From: Aradus depressus
Lineage: Eukaryota; Arthropoda; Insecta; Hemiptera; Aradidae
Length of the DNA: 64,000 bases
Assembly: GCA_963662175.1 (NCBI GenBank)
Contig: OY759225.1
Location: forward strand, 19,021,601 to 19,085,600
Direction: 5' to 3'
This document shows, one piece after another, positions 1-11,605 of the stretch (position 1 is the stretch's first letter; every line of letters begins with the position of its first letter). The position numbers and the translations under genes were made by a program. The notes beneath the pieces were generated by a model, which had not been told where the DNA came from, did not search any database, and saw only the letters and a program-made list of their open reading frames with translations.

Positions 1-1836
1 TATAAAGAGAGAAAATTTATTTGTGTTTTTGGGGTAATCTTGAAAAATATTTAACCTATATAGATACTTCTTTCACCGCAGGGGAATTTATTTACGGTAG
101 ACATAGGCTATACATCTTCACACTTTATCAATAGGAAACTGAGCAGTAATGGTAACAGTGAAGTAAGTCGGGGGAGAAACGGTCGTTCGGGCGCCATTTG
201 TTGTATACGCTGCCTAAAACTTTGAAGAAATATCAAAATTATCTATGGAGAAATTGTAGTACATATATCTATCTATAACCGATAGCCTTCATTTTTTTTA
301 TCTATATACAAATCTATTTATATCTATATACAAATCTATCCCAAATATTAAAATTTTTGAGGTAAATGTATAAAACCAAAAATGTATCAAATCAAATTTC
401 CAACGTTTGATAATATGGATATTACATGTATTGAAGGGAGTGGGAGAAGGCGCTGCTAACAGGGGGTTCGAGTTTTGAATTGAAGATTGAGTAGAATATT
501 GTTTTGAAGGTCTTACATAGGCCGTTAGGCGTCAGAAATCCCCAGTTCACAAAAATCACCGGCTTCAAAATCATTGATAATTTCAACTTATTTCTGAAAT
601 CATATAACTAAATGTTACTAACGGGGTAGATAACGTTACTACCCTGCTTGAAGTTACTAAACGGGCGGATAACGTTACTAACCAGCTTAAAGTTACTAAT
701 CGAGCCAAAAGATACCGTTACTAACTTCCATAAAGCTAATAACCTCACACATAACGTTACTAACCGGGCAGACACCTTTACTAACTTGCTTAAACTAATA
801 ACGTCGCAAATAACTTACTAACCAGCTTAAAGTTAATAGTCGGACTGATATTACGGAAGGAGGAATGTTGGACACTCCTGATGGACACTCCTGGACGCGG
901 ATATGATTCTTCGAAAGAAGAATGTTGACGGATGCCTCGAAGAATAAGGTGCTCCCTCTTACTGGGGATAATTTAGAAAAAGCTGGTGCTATGTGCGAAT
1001 AGATGAACTAGCAAAAAGGAGTTGACGTACTGCGTCAAAACAAGAGACCCCCGGGCCTAAAGTAATTTGATAACGGATTCCACCTCCCTCATAGAAAAAA
1101 AAAAAAAAAAATCAAAGCTACTAAGCTGGCAGATAACTTTACTAACGGTAGATGAAGTAACTAACTTTCTTAAATTTATTCCGTGCGAAGCCATGTAGCC
1201 TGCTACTATTTACAAATAAATGGAAGGAAATGTAAGTATAAATATCAAACATGAACATAATCTCTGCGTAGACTATAGTTTTAAGAAAATATATTACATA
1301 CCTAGATTACTCTCGTGATCCTGATTCGAGGATGTGGTCGTATGATGGTGTGTGACCTGTCTCATCCTGCTCATTCTCTGAAACATTTTTAATAACAAAT
1401 AAATATACTTTAAAAGGAACAGTTATCAAACAATATCAAGAATAAGAAATATAGAATAGATCTAGAGAAGCAATATCTAAGTTTATTTTCATAAAACAAA
1501 CTCACGAGACCGTCCAAATTTGGCACGCCACAGCCAATTGGATCATATTTCATTCAATGAATGGCATTGATTTCACTTAAATATTAACCAATTGTAATAG
1601 TGGACCAAAAATACTTTTTGATTTTTGAAGGGATCGTTGTATGAATCCTTAAATTACTCAGGACAAAATTATCTTCTGAAAATAGTTATTGAGGAGGACG
1701 TAAATTTAAAATGTAGGACATTAGTTCAGTGGTCTGATTTGGACTAATTTATTTTTTTTTTAAATGTTTGTTTCAATATGTGAGCTCGAGTTTCGGGGTT
1801 CCAGTAGAGTTTTGTATAGTAATAATGCAGCACTGC
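1..1836. other. AT-rich stretch with degenerate repeats, no gene seen
   Basis: No supported coding region. Between about 560 and 860 and again near 1120-1170 the sequence is a degenerate tandem array built around 'gttactaac', with spacers such as 'cagataac' and 'cagcttaaa'. A short similar patch recurs near 53040-53140. The rest is AT-rich intergenic DNA. Confidence 0.5.
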
Positions 1837-1870
1837 GTTAGCTGCAGTGCCGGATTAAGACAACTTGATG

Positions 1871-2302
1871 CCCTAAGCCAGTGGTCGGCAAACTTATCAG
1901 CCAAAGAGCCAAATATGAACATTACAACAATTTTTAAAAAAATTGGGAGCCAAATCTGCTTGTTTAGTAAACTTTTATTACACTAAATAAAACTAAATTT
2001 CATACTTGATAAATATTTATTAATGCGAACAATGTGCTTGCATCTCCTTGGAAAGTTTGAGTAAGTCAGGTTTGTATGTTGTTGTTTTTAATTTTAGGCA
2101 TGATTCCAAGTTCTCATCAATAAGACGACTTCTCAGTTTACTCTTGATAATGTTCATGATTGAAAAAGATTGTTCGCATATATATGTAAAACCGAAAAGG
2201 GAAAGAACACCTTCCGTGGATATTTGTGCCAGAGCCGCACTTAAGGAGCCAAAGAGCCACATGCGGCTCTCGAGCCGCACTTTGCCGACCACTACCCTAA
2301 GC
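1871..2302 (-). mobile_element. Non-autonomous hAT nested in the outer hAT
   Basis: A 416-bp element (1879-2294) beginning 'cagtggtcggcaaac' and ending with the inverted 'gccgaccacta'. It is flanked by the exact 8-bp duplication 'ccctaagc' (1871-1878 and 2295-2302). On the minus strand it keeps the last part of a hAT transposase (about 2020-2230; motif CEQSFSIMNIIKSKLRSRL), the dimerisation region typical of GTF2IRD2/SCAND3-like hAT proteins. It has lost the catalytic region, so it must depend on a transposase supplied in trans. Confidence 0.85.
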
Positions 2303-2466
2303 AATTCACGCCTGTGGGCCCCCCTATCCACTAGTAAACTAGTATCGGTCTTTAAAATTTTTTAAACTTATTTATTACAACGAGATAGATCATTACGTAC
2401 CTTAGAATATGTACGAAAGAGATACGTGGAGTAGGTATTACAATAAAAACCAACGCATAAATTTTT

Positions 2467-3015
2467 TTATTTATAGAAATGCGAATTGCGACTTTTACGG
2501 GAATTAAATTCGCGGACAATAGTTTTTAAGTTCAACGTTTTTAGCATATCTGCCTCTATATATAATATTGATAAAGCATCGAGCCTTTCCTGCAGCATCG
2601 TCGTTCTTTTTTCATTTTTTATTATTTTCAATTTCGAAAAAGATCGTTCCGCTGTGCAGTTCGATACCATCATGCATAAAAATATACGCAGGGCTGTGTC
2701 CACATTAGGGAACGCTGATTCAATTTTATCATCGTGTATTATTTTGTACAATTGTGCGTGAGTTTGATGTGAACTTGTGCGAGGCAAATTACTGGAACTT
2801 ATTTTATTTATGACATATGAATGAAACTGCTGAATTTCGGTTTCTATATCGGTATTAAGGTCTTGTGGATATGTGTCTACTAAATTTCTACAATGCTGAC
2901 TGTATTCTGATATTTGATCGGGGCACATCATTTTATCGACATCGGGTATTTTAGTCAGGAATGGGAATTTGTCTGCTATTTCTTTGTATATCTCTCCCCT
3001 TCTTCGCATCTGCAT
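2467..3015 (-). pseudogene. hAT transposase C-terminal half (ZMYM1-like)
   Basis: An open frame of 182 codons. The C-terminal half contains NCTAERSFSKLKIIKNEKRT, the hAT-family dimerisation region, followed by LDALSILYIEADML. This resembles the transposase-derived zinc-finger MYM-type 1 family. The N-terminal zinc finger and most of the RNase H-like catalytic domain are missing, so it is a 5'-truncated relic. It lies inside the outer hAT bounded by 'gttagctg' duplications, which fits its being that element's own transposase. Confidence 0.8.
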
Positions 3016-3359
3016 TCAATATATCAATGACGCCATAAAAACTCATGACTTTAAATTGTAAGGAACGAAGTTAAATATGCATTACCTTTCTAACTAGGAT
3101 CTTATAGGGTTATCACATTCAGACCTTATTAGGACCGAGTACAGAACTCGGTTGTCCTAGTTAGAACTTTATGAAAAACGAACCTAAATTTCTAGTCGGG
3201 TCATTGCTCTAGTCAATTTAAACGCGCGAGTTTTCAAACAACCTTGCCTTTCATGTGCTAGCAAATATTTTTTCGGTGCTGTTTATGGTGCCCCCCGAGA
3301 CGTGATGCCCTATGCAATTGTTTAATTTGCTTATGGGCTAATCCGGAACTGGTTAGCTG

Positions 3360-3820
3360 GGGTTAATAGAGAGTTGGATAACGAGGATTCCTTCGTCGCT
3401 TGTTTTGAGGTCGAGTCTCGGGTTCCAGTAGTCTTCTCAATATTAATAATGCAGCGCTCTCTATGTGGGAGGGAGTGTTTGTTGCTCCTTAATGACATTC
3501 TCCAAGAACTGTTTTGGCTAGATGGGACCACTGATGGGTTAATTGCTGTTAGAGGGGTGGTAGGGGGTGGGGGTGGCGCCGGAGTGTTGAGTGATGTCTG
3601 GCATGACATTGAGAGATGACTGGTGCCGTATCCTCGACCTAACACAAAATGCCCTCAACATATGCCATATAAGGGAGATAGACTAGTCCAAGGTCCGCCT
3701 CTTGATATCCTTCCGTTGCCATATCACACGCCACCTCCAAATATGGACATATTTTGATAATTCACTCCTCCAGCAGTCAAATATTCAACACACAAAGGTT
3801 ACTTTATTATATCTTACATA
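3360..3820. other. No gene seen
   Basis: Contains the roughly 60-bp direct similarity to the left flank of the hAT (about 3405-3470) and a G-rich patch near 3555-3585. Short open frames on both strands show no recognisable domain. Confidence 0.4.
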
Positions 3821-4204
3821 TGAGGAGTTTGGAGCCTGAGCGGACCAACCCACAATTTTTCGGAAATTGAGTTATTACCATCCTGATGTTGGCATAGGTT
3901 CCCTTTTTCAAAACCAGTGTGGATCACTTAGTTTCTTCACTTCAGGGATAGATAGCAGCACTTAAAGTTTAGTCCACAAGTATTTTGTGCATATATTTTC
4001 AAAGTCACAATGGATCATATGGCCTTCAAAAACTTTATAGAACACAAAAAGGGATCACTCATCCAATACTATTCTAAAATGTCAAATATAAATAAATATT
4101 TGGGGCCCATTTATGGAGATAAACAAAATGTACTCAATTTTCAATTGCCATTTTCTTCCTGTTCAGTTTAAACCAGTTGGTCTGCTCTGGCTCCAAACTC
4201 CTCA
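3821..4204 (+). mobile_element. 384-bp MITE, copy 1
   Basis: Ends are inverted repeats: 'tgaggagtttggagcc' at the left and its complement 'ggctccaaactcctca' at the right, continuing with imperfect 'gagcggaccaac'. A second copy of exactly the same length lies at 40995-41378 in the opposite orientation. No coding capacity. TIRs plus two copies identify a non-autonomous DNA transposon; the superfamily is not determined. Confidence 0.8.
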
Positions 4205-4440
4205 AATAGAGTTAGTTATTATGACTCATGCCCGGGCTTTCACGCTTTTTCGTCGCTCTGATGGACAAGAGTCCGACTCTACTATGGTAGTCCTAAATCT
4301 TGCCTGCCTAGGTTTATTCACCTAGAGCAGGTGGGTCTTTAACGTGTACCTGACATCATACGGGCTCAGGATCATCGCTTAACGTCTCATCCGAAGGACG
4401 GCATGCTCAAGGTTTTTCACCTTAGTCTGGGATGTAACTA
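4205..4440 (-). mobile_element. SINE-A copy (partial)
   Basis: Body and tail of the tRNA-derived SINE on the minus strand. On the plus strand it reads 'gttattatgactcatgccc', then the 'gacggcatgctcaagg' region. The tRNA-like head is missing. Confidence 0.75.
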
Positions 4441-4573
4441 TTATTGCATAGTTTGGCCATAATTAGACCTCTAAGAGTTATATAATATCCATGAGAAACT
4501 ATACATTTTTCTCATCCTGATATATCTTAACAACTAGAAAGTACATGGCGCACGTAAATAATTTCTATTACCA

Positions 4574-5103
4574 GACTAGCAGTATTACCCGGCGTTGCCC
4601 GGAGAACTTCGAATTTTTCTTATAATACCTCTCATCCGAATCCTAGGCAATTCATCGACAGTATATTCACGACGTTGCAATTTACAATAACTCACATAGA
4701 AATGAGGTCATGAAATCTCGGAAAAAGTCAATGTTGCTTTTTGGTTTGATATGAATAACATTTTAGGGTGAGCAGCAGTGGTCAACGTAGCTAGTAATAG
4801 TGAAGCCGTGAAAACCCTGGGGACGGGGGTAAGGCAAGGTACGGGTAGAAAGAAGTCTGAAACATTTCCAGTGCTCTTTAGAATTCAATACAATAAGGTT
4901 TTATGCCAATTGGTGCAATGATATTTGCTCCATAAGCGAATGCACCAAATGCGTGGATGGGGTAAGGGTGGGATAAAACTATGTTCTAAACCTTCTCGGT
5001 GACTCGACGAACATAATTGCTGAACATAAGAACAAAATCGGATCGAAGTTTAGGAGTCTATAAAACACAAACATACAGACATTAGATTTTATATATATAG
5101 ATA
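4574..5103 (+). repeat. Dispersed repeat with 'cccggcgttgcccgg' end, copy 1
   Basis: Begins 'actagcagtattacccggcg' and ends 'cagacattagattttatata'. The same two ends bound a second copy at 13875-14236. There is no coding capacity. Class unresolved; repeats with this kind of end are common in arthropod genomes. Confidence 0.6.
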
Positions 5104-5132
5104 AGAAGTTTTAATTTTAATAAAATACACAG

Positions 5133-5228
5133 AAGGCGCCGGTAACTCAGATGTAGCGTGCATGCCTACAGTGCTGATCGCGGGTTCAAATTCCGGTCGA
5201 AGCTGTCGGGTCAATAACTAACTAATAA
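5133..5228 (+). mobile_element. SINE-A head joined to tail
   Basis: The tRNA-like head ('gcgccggtaactcag', B-box-like 'gggttcaaattcc') is followed directly by the tail 'aataactaactaataaa'. The body is deleted. Confidence 0.7.
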
Positions 5229-5282
5229 AATAAATACACTTTAAAACTTCACTGTTTTTTTTAATTTACAATTTATAATGTA

Positions 5283-5395
5283 TAGAACAAGTAAATATAC
5301 TAAGAGAGTGATAATGGCAACGTCAAAATGTCCATAAGAGAAAAATCACCCAGTGGTGACACTCCCTAGTGAGTTACTCTCCCTTCAAAACCAGT
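5283..5395 (-). repeat. Short dispersed repeat
   Basis: On the minus strand it reads 'gggagtgtcaccactgggtg'. A similar block occurs at about 16885-16990 in direct orientation, and a short piece at 35397-35418. Class unknown. Confidence 0.5.
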
Positions 5396-5454
5396 CAACA
5401 GTTTGAGTCAATAATTAATAGTTGAGTGGAATTCTCATAAGTTTTTTGTTGAAA

Positions 5455-5695
5455 CTTTAATTACATCGGCAGTTACTGAAGTTTTTGAGTTGACCCCACT
5501 CTGATCCCCCATTCCCTTCGTCCAATTTCGTGTATAATCGATAGGTGTCGTCTTGTCGATACATTTATCACATCGGCAGTTATTGGAGTTTTTGAGTTGA
5601 CCCCTCTCTGATCCCTGATTCCCTTCGTCCAATTTCGTATATAATCGATAGGTGTCGTCTTGTCGATACATTTATTACATCAGCAGTTATTGGAA
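5455..5695 (+). repeat. Repeat Q, locally duplicated (about 105-bp unit)
   Basis: Two near-identical tandem units, each containing 'catcggcagtta', 'tttttgagttgacccc', 'cccttcgtccaatttcg' and 'ataggtgtcgtcttgtcgat', plus the start of a third. The same motifs recur singly across the window (see the findings), so this is a local duplication inside a dispersed repeat. Confidence 0.7.
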
Positions 5696-6178
5696 TTTTT
5701 TTATTGACATTTATTTTTTATTTTTGGATTTTGGACCATCCTATCACCTGGGTTAATGGAGAAACAACAGTGCTTTTGCACTATCGCAAATGATCGGCAT
5801 TAAAAATTTAAAAAATATTTGCCTAATAACATAATTGTATTCACTTTCGTTTTGTATGAAATTAGGAGTATGTATTGTATCTTCTCAAACAGAAAACATT
5901 TGTTTTCCAACAGTCATAAAAAATAGTTGAGAAATCATGTTGTAATTCAGTCGAGATAACAGACATTTAGGCCAATGTGTTTTTTATATCTTGGATCATA
6001 CTGAAGCCATTTAAATGAAAGTTTCCATAGAGATTAAAAAATGATAAGTACACAAGTATAAGAAAGTCTAAAAAAGGTTATGTACTTCCCCAGCAAGAAT
6101 TAATCAATTTCGTTTTGCCCTTCGTTTAAAACTAATGAATAGTTGTATTGAAACCAACATCATCATTAACGAACAACT
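5696..6178. other. No gene seen
   Basis: AT-rich. A fragment of repeat Q ('atgtacttccccagcaagaa') lies near 6082. Nothing else recognised. Confidence 0.4.
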
Positions 6179-7005
6179 TTTTTTTTTTTTTGTCTTTTAT
6201 TTATAAAGATGCAACTGTTGCTAGGGTGCAACAACCAGCATCTATGTTGGTAGGTATGGAGACGTTGGCGTGAATGGCATGTGAGAGGAAGGCCACCCAG
6301 TGGTAGGTCCTCGGGACGAAAATCTATCTTAATTATTAGGACAAGAACAGAAAAAAAAATAAATAAATAAAAAGGAATTGAAAGACAATTTTGATGGATG
6401 GGTAAGAGAGATGATAAAAGTAAAGGAAAATAATGTAAAAAATAAATAAAAAATATTAAGAACGAATAGGATTTCAGGAGGCAGTAAGTCGCGGTTCCAT
6501 CTTCTCTTCAACCTTCTTGGGGGGTTTTGTGGTAAGTGTTGTGAAGATAAAGTACGTATTTCTGGGTTTGTATGTGTGTAAAGTTTTCTAAAAAAATGTA
6601 TGTAAGTAGTTTGTATTGTGTCGGGTACTGTGTGTATCATAAGATCGTTATGAAGTGTTCTGTTGCTTATGTATGGGGGACACTGTGTTATCAGTCTGAG
6701 GGTTTTTGACTGAAACACCTGAATTCGTTTGATGTTGGATGTTTTTGCTGAACCGTATATCTGTGATCCGTATGCCCATAATGGTCTAAGTAAGTATAAC
6801 AGTTCCGTTTTTGTGTCATGTCTAATTCTGATCGTCTATTTTGAAGTGCATAGAGTATTTTGAGTCGACGGTTCAGCGTGTGAGGGTTGTCGTAGATGAA
6901 AACGGACATGTTTCTCGTCGAAGTGTAAATGTGATGTACTGTGATTTTTCTGTATTAAGTTTTATTTTCCATGTGTTGCACCAGTTTTCAATTTTTGTGA
7001 GACTT
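6179..7005 (-). mobile_element. Jockey-like LINE, 5'-truncated, with poly-A tail
   Basis: On the minus strand a broken frame gives LRRETCPVFIYDN, then after a frameshift GSAKTSNIKRIQVFQSKTLR, CPPYISNRTLHNDL and the Jockey C-terminal signature PRRLKRRWNRDLLPP. These are the post-catalytic and terminal parts of a Jockey reverse transcriptase. A 3' UTR with 'cgtcccgaggacctaccact' follows and ends in an A-run (plus-strand T-run near 6178-6192). The same 3' UTR recurs at 36090-36312. Frameshifts make it a dead copy. Confidence 0.85.
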
Positions 7006-7580
7006 TAATAATACAATAAAAATAAGAAAATACTGCTTATACAAAATTGTAGAAGTGAGAAAACAGTGGAAAAATTCATCATATGTGAATGTTTTTTTAT
7101 TTGATGTGGAGAAGGTTGGATAGAAGGGTGGTGAGGGATGTGATTGTAGGGTTACTGGAGGGAGGGAGCGGTGAGGGGTGAAGGATAGTGGGGTGGGGAG
7201 TGAAGGGAACAACTAAACACAAAATCTGACACGATTTTCACCCCACTCAAACTACTTCCACATACTCACAAACGGAAAAGACCTGAAGACGGACACACGG
7301 ACCACCGCCCAACCAAGCGACATAGAATACAATACCCATAGATTAATTACACCTGTAAACAGACTATCTGAGACCAAACTCACAGACAAACAGACTACCT
7401 GACACGGACCACAGAGATAAACAAATTACCTGAAACATTATAAGACAACAAACACGGACTAACCTCAGTACAACATTAACAGTGGCTTGAAGATGATGTC
7501 GCGCTCGCCCACAGTACTCGACCAGCAGCCAGTGACGACGGTATCCACCGAAAGGTAAAAAAGAAACCCGAGTCAAACTT
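7006..7580. other. No gene seen
   Basis: Left part is purine-rich on the plus strand (about 7130-7210). 7245-7580 is unusually A/C-rich ('gacggacacacggaccaccg') but has no recognisable protein, RNA or repeat ends. Confidence 0.4.
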
Positions 7581-7584
7581 TAAA

Positions 7585-7710
7585 GTTGAAACCCGACCGA
7601 GGCCCTTAGTTTATTTTATCTGGGAGGTACAATAAACTTAAGCACGCCGTCCTTCGGATGGGACGTTAAGCGATGGTCCCGAGCCTGTACGATGTCAGGT
7701 ACTCGTTAAG
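7585..7710 (+). mobile_element. SINE-A body fragment
   Basis: Starts within the B-box region ('aacccgaccgaggccc') and continues through 'taagcacgccgtccttcgga' to 'tcaggtactcgtta'. The head and tail are missing. Confidence 0.8.
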
Positions 7711-7759
7711 ACAGCTGCAAAATGTGGACACAGAGGGTGGCAGGTTTCACGAAGAATTA

Positions 7760-7774
7760 CCCATATATATGTCG

Positions 7775-7808
<34 letters not shown>

Positions 7809-7830
7809 TTCATAAATATGTATATATATA
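7760..7830. repeat. (TA)n-rich microsatellite
   Basis: Long run of alternating TA around 7785-7810, with AT-rich imperfect extensions. Confidence 0.8.
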
Positions 7831-8207
7831 TTTATGAAAAAATAAAATATAAGAAAACTATTTAAAAATCCTTGGAGCCCATCGCATCCACTTATGCCAT
7901 CCAACTGTTGAGCTGTTCTCTTTCAGCAATATCGTAGACTATGTTATTTTTCCCCTGGGGTTTTTCATATAGAACGGGTTAATGTAACTTAATTAGATGT
8001 GGTGAGAGGGATTCTGGAGAGAAGCCAAAAGTGAAACTTTAAATAGAGACAAAGTTATGACCGGGACAAGTTTGCGAACACTAAGACTGCAAGGTCACCA
8101 TAATAAATATCACTGGTCTATCGGTGGAATATCTTGTTCATGTTAGAGCTTATCTTGATACATTAAGGCAACTAAGTCCTGTAATTAGAGGTAAATCCCA
8201 GCCATTC

Positions 8208-9053
8208 TAAAGGCTACCTTACACGGTCAATATTATTGAAGCAATATCGATATTGATCAATATATTAAACGTGTAAGGAGTACATTGAAACAATAATATT
8301 GATGTCAATAATATTGAAAAAAATAAAATCGGTTTGATTTTTATTGAAGTCCCGTCAATATATTGAGGCGCCGTCAATATTATTGACACCCTGTGAGGGG
8401 TATACACCATATTGTGCAATAAGACGACAGTCGTTCTACAGACGCTGTAGAGGGTGTTTGTTTTGGAGATGGAAACTGATATAAAACGTGAAATTGATAG
8501 TGAAAAGAAGCGAAAGAAGTGTTCACAAGATAAAAAAGAAGAAGAAAGAAAATTTATTTTAACGTGCATAGAGGTGAGGTAGGTGCTGTATTTACATCGA
8601 TTTTGAAAATAAAATAATAATAAAAGTGGTTATTTTGTCATTTCAAAAGGGGTAATAATTTGTATTAACGATTGTTTTAGTTATATAAGTCCATGCCAGT
8701 TTTATGGAAAATAAAATCAGAGGAATACATGGACAGAGACAAAACAGCTCAAGCAATGGAACGGTTGCTTCATTTTTATCAACAGAAATTCCCTAATGCT
8801 ACGACAGATGCTGTAAAAAAAAAATTCAACTCCCTCCGAACCAACTTTAGGAAGGAATTGAAAAAAATTAAGTATTCCAAAAAATGAAGGGCAGGAGCTG
8901 AGGAGAACGAATCTACGTTGTGGTATTTTGACGCTATGGACTTCCTATGGGAAACGCTAGATCCATCCTTCTTGACTGCACAATTGAAACTGACACTTTA
9001 TTGATCATACCATATATTGCGTCAATAATATTGACCGTGTAAGGTAGCCTTAA
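8208..9053 (+). mobile_element. PIF/Harbinger-type DNA transposon derivative
   Basis: The element (8211-9050, 840 bp) has perfect TIRs of 29 bp beginning 'aggctaccttacacggtcaa'. It is flanked by the 3-bp duplication 'taa' (8208-8210, 9051-9053), matching the TWA target preference of PIF/Harbinger. Subterminal copies of 'gtcaatattattg' occur inside. It carries a spliced MADF-domain gene instead of a transposase, in line with the accessory DNA-binding protein these elements often encode. The DDE transposase gene is absent, so it is non-autonomous. Confidence 0.85.
8469..8887 (+). pseudogene. MADF-domain protein of a Harbinger element, two exons, premature stop
   Basis: Exon 1 (8469-8573) starts at ATG 8469 and encodes 35 basic/acidic residues ending RKFILTCIE. 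Donor GAG|GTGAGG; the intron 8574-8680 (107 bp) ends TTGTTTTAG; exon 2 resumes in phase 0 with LYKSMPVLWKIKSEEY and KKKFNSLRTNFRKELKKI, a MADF domain. A TGA at 8885 interrupts the domain. The same frame continues past it with RAGAEENESTLWYFDAMDFL, the expected MADF end, so the stop is a single inactivating mutation. MADF proteins bind DNA and in Harbinger elements assist the transposase. That it was once functional is inference. Confidence 0.75.
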
Positions 9054-9074
9054 TAGTACAGACGAGTTGAACAG

Positions 9075-9183
9075 AGGGCGCCGGTAGCTCAGAGGTAGCC
9101 TGCTTGCTTACTGAGCTCAAGATCGCGGGTTCAAAACCAGGCTGAGACCCTTAGGTTTTTTACCTGAGAGGTGAAAAACCCTA
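9075..9183 (+). mobile_element. SINE-A head fragment
   Basis: Complete tRNA-like head: 'gcgccggtagctcagaggta' (A box), 'gcgggttcaaaacc' (B box), then the first bases of the body. Confidence 0.8.
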
Positions 9184-9185
9184 TT

Positions 9186-10950
9186 TTCTCTGTTTTATTA
9201 TTGGCCATTATTTAAATCAATGTTATTTTGGGCATATAAACATATAAATAAATAAAAGTACCTTTTCTCTTCTATTTCACTGTTATTTTCACTCATACAT
9301 GTTTCACTACTTTAACCCTAAAAACACTTCTCTTACTAGACTGTCCACCTTCACATCTCAACTCAGACTGTCTTATAGTATTAAAACAGCTGATCGTCGT
9401 CTTTTGTTCTTCATTCATTGGTTGTTCACATTTCATTTTAAAACAAAATGCGACTAGTCCATCTTTGTATATTTATTCACTATTTAAGTTACTTCACTCC
9501 TAACAGCTGTTTTTATACAAGTAATTATAATTGATTATATAATATTTTAATAATCTTAATATAGGTACTTTTTTGACGTACAACGTCTTATAATTTGGTA
9601 GGCCGGCACCCCATGTTCGACAACTGCGTTATGTTACTTTCGGTAACACGTAACACACGTATCGCGCATATGCCGAGAGAGAGAGACAGCTGTTACTACT
9701 AATACAGAATATATATTATATTATAGTACAGCTGTTACTTTCTGTATAAACAGATAACCTAGTTATCCAATATTATTATTAGATATATACAGATTAATAA
9801 TAAACTCGTTTTTTAACTGTTATGCTTATGAATGTTTTCTTTCTATATTGTTTTTAAATTGTTTCAAGGTTCAACAATTTTATTGAAATGATTTGTTATA
9901 TTTGATTCTTGACACTTTCGCTATCTCGCAACTCGGACGTTGTCACGTTCATTTCGCCACGCATCGGAGTTGCACGCACCCGATTTTTTTTACATCACAA
10001 AATCAAATTGGGTTTCAACCCGTATGTATAAAAAAAAAATTAGTATGAGGATTCAGAATCCATTGTAAATCTAATATTGATTGTGCAAACGTTTGATTGA
10101 ATAGTTAATTGTTTATATCAATCTGAAGAAGTATATTGCCAAATAAACTACCAATAATAAAATTAAATAATACTAGTATATATATAGTGAGGTGAGACAG
10201 GTAACAGGTTGGAGAAGAGAGATATGTATTTATTGGAATAGTTAAGTTAAGATGGCGAACGGATGTGAAAGGAACAAACCGTGGGAGTGTGTAGGTTGAG
10301 GATTTCTACGTTCAAAAAAAAAAGCCAACCACACACAACCATAGCTTTTCCATTCCATTGTTGAGAACACGTTTTATGTATCTCTGTGCCTTATAGTTCC
10401 ACTTTATGGGCCTTAAACCTTCTCTTAATGCCCCTACTCTTCAAGAATTTTTTTTTTTGTTCTCCTTTTTAGTTGCATTCCTTTTATACATAAAAAAAAT
10501 ATGAAAAGGCGAAGATTGCATATAATCGGTCAAATGGTGTTTAAATGATAAATTTTAATATTTTCTACCTTACGAAACTATAGTGTTTATAAACTAGGTA
10601 TGCAATGCATTCTGCTAATTGCAAATATTGAGCGGAGCCGTGACTCAAATTGCCTATACCTTGAACTTTAAATTCATTAGCCACCGAGCCGAACTTTATA
10701 ATTCACGCGCAGCACCGCAACAATGTCTTCCAACAATGGTCAAGAATTTGAACGTTTCGCATTGAAGTCTATGGATGAACATATTTTCGGTGATTATTCC
10801 TCCGTGGTACGTCCGATTTTCAAAATTATTTTTTAACAACCTTCACGTGACTGACATCCATCAATATGCAAAAATTGATCAGGATCAGATAAACAGTTTT
10901 AATGCAGGAGGGGCACAAACGAAACACACGAGTCGTCTAAAGATTGAGCT
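9186..10950. other. No gene seen; old repeat pieces
   Basis: About 9380-9600 resembles 23170-23345 (shared 'aacagctgatcgtcgt' and 'ttttaaaacaaaatgc'), so it is a dispersed repeat of unknown class. A short open frame starting 'atgtcttccaacaatgg' near 10723 shows no recognisable domain. The rest is AT-rich. Confidence 0.4.
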
Positions 10951-11500
10951 ACGCTCATTAGGGTGGAACGAAAAAATCACCTTTTGATTTTTAATTTGGA
11001 ATAGCGCAGAAAAGTTGCCTTTTAGTGTAGATAAGATAAATAAAAATTATGAAAAATATTGGAGTACGTCTTGAGGTGCCGCAAGGACCAGTTTAATGTG
11101 GCAATGAAGTAGAAACAAACATTTTGCAGCTGTAACATTTGTAATCATTAAGGACACAGAAGTAAGAAATACAAAGTTTGACATTACAAAATATTTTTTT
11201 ATTTTTATTATATTTTATAATTAATAATTTTTTCCAATTCTAATGCTTATATATGTATTTAAAACCATCTTTTGTAACATTATATGTACGAGAAATTCAT
11301 AAAAAATAATTTATCAAAGTTTAAAATTTTTCAATTTTTTTACAAACTTTAAGCTCTTTGCGGCACCTCAAGTGTTGTAGTATTGCAACCAATTTTTTTA
11401 AAATTCTTTTTGAACTTAAAAGGCAACTTTTCTCCACTATTACCAAACTAATAACTAAAAAAAAATTTAAAAGGCCATTTTCGTTCCACCCTAACGCTCA
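10951..11500. mobile_element. MITE with long TIRs and 7-bp flanking duplication
   Basis: 10958-11493 is bounded by imperfect inverted repeats of about 75 bp beginning 'tagggtggaacgaaaa'. Inside is a second inverted pair, 'cttgaggtgccgcaa' and 'gcggcacctcaag'. The direct repeat 'acgctca' flanks it (10951-10957, 11494-11500). The 7-8 bp duplication is hAT-like, but the superfamily is not certain. Non-coding. Confidence 0.75.
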
Positions 11501-11512
11501 AAAATATGTGAT

Positions 11513-11605
11513 GTCACCATTACAGTAGGTACTAACTTAAACCAACCACTAAGGATCACTCACTCCTCCCTCTTCTCAAAATCATTTCATACTGGAAAAT
11601 CTGTG
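11513..11605 (+). mobile_element. MITE-P half copy
   Basis: Contains 'gatgtcaccattacag', a diverged 'aaccaaccac', then 'cttctcaaaatcatttcata' and 'ctgg', the left half of the palindromic MITE-P. Confidence 0.6.

Larger units (their letters stand above)
1837..3359 (-). mobile_element. hAT transposon with perfect 8-bp target duplication, hosting a second hAT
   Basis: The outer element runs 1845-3351. It starts 'cagtgccggattaag' and ends 'ctaatccggaactg', an imperfect terminal inverted repeat (TIR). It is flanked by the perfect 8-bp duplication 'gttagctg' (1837-1844 and 3352-3359), the size typical of hAT transposons. A hAT transposase C-terminus lies inside on the minus strand (2467-3015). A second hAT (1879-2294) is inserted near one end. 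Just outside, about 1775-1835 and 3405-3470 share a roughly 60-bp direct similarity ('gggttccagtag', 'aataatgcagc'). Confidence 0.85.
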
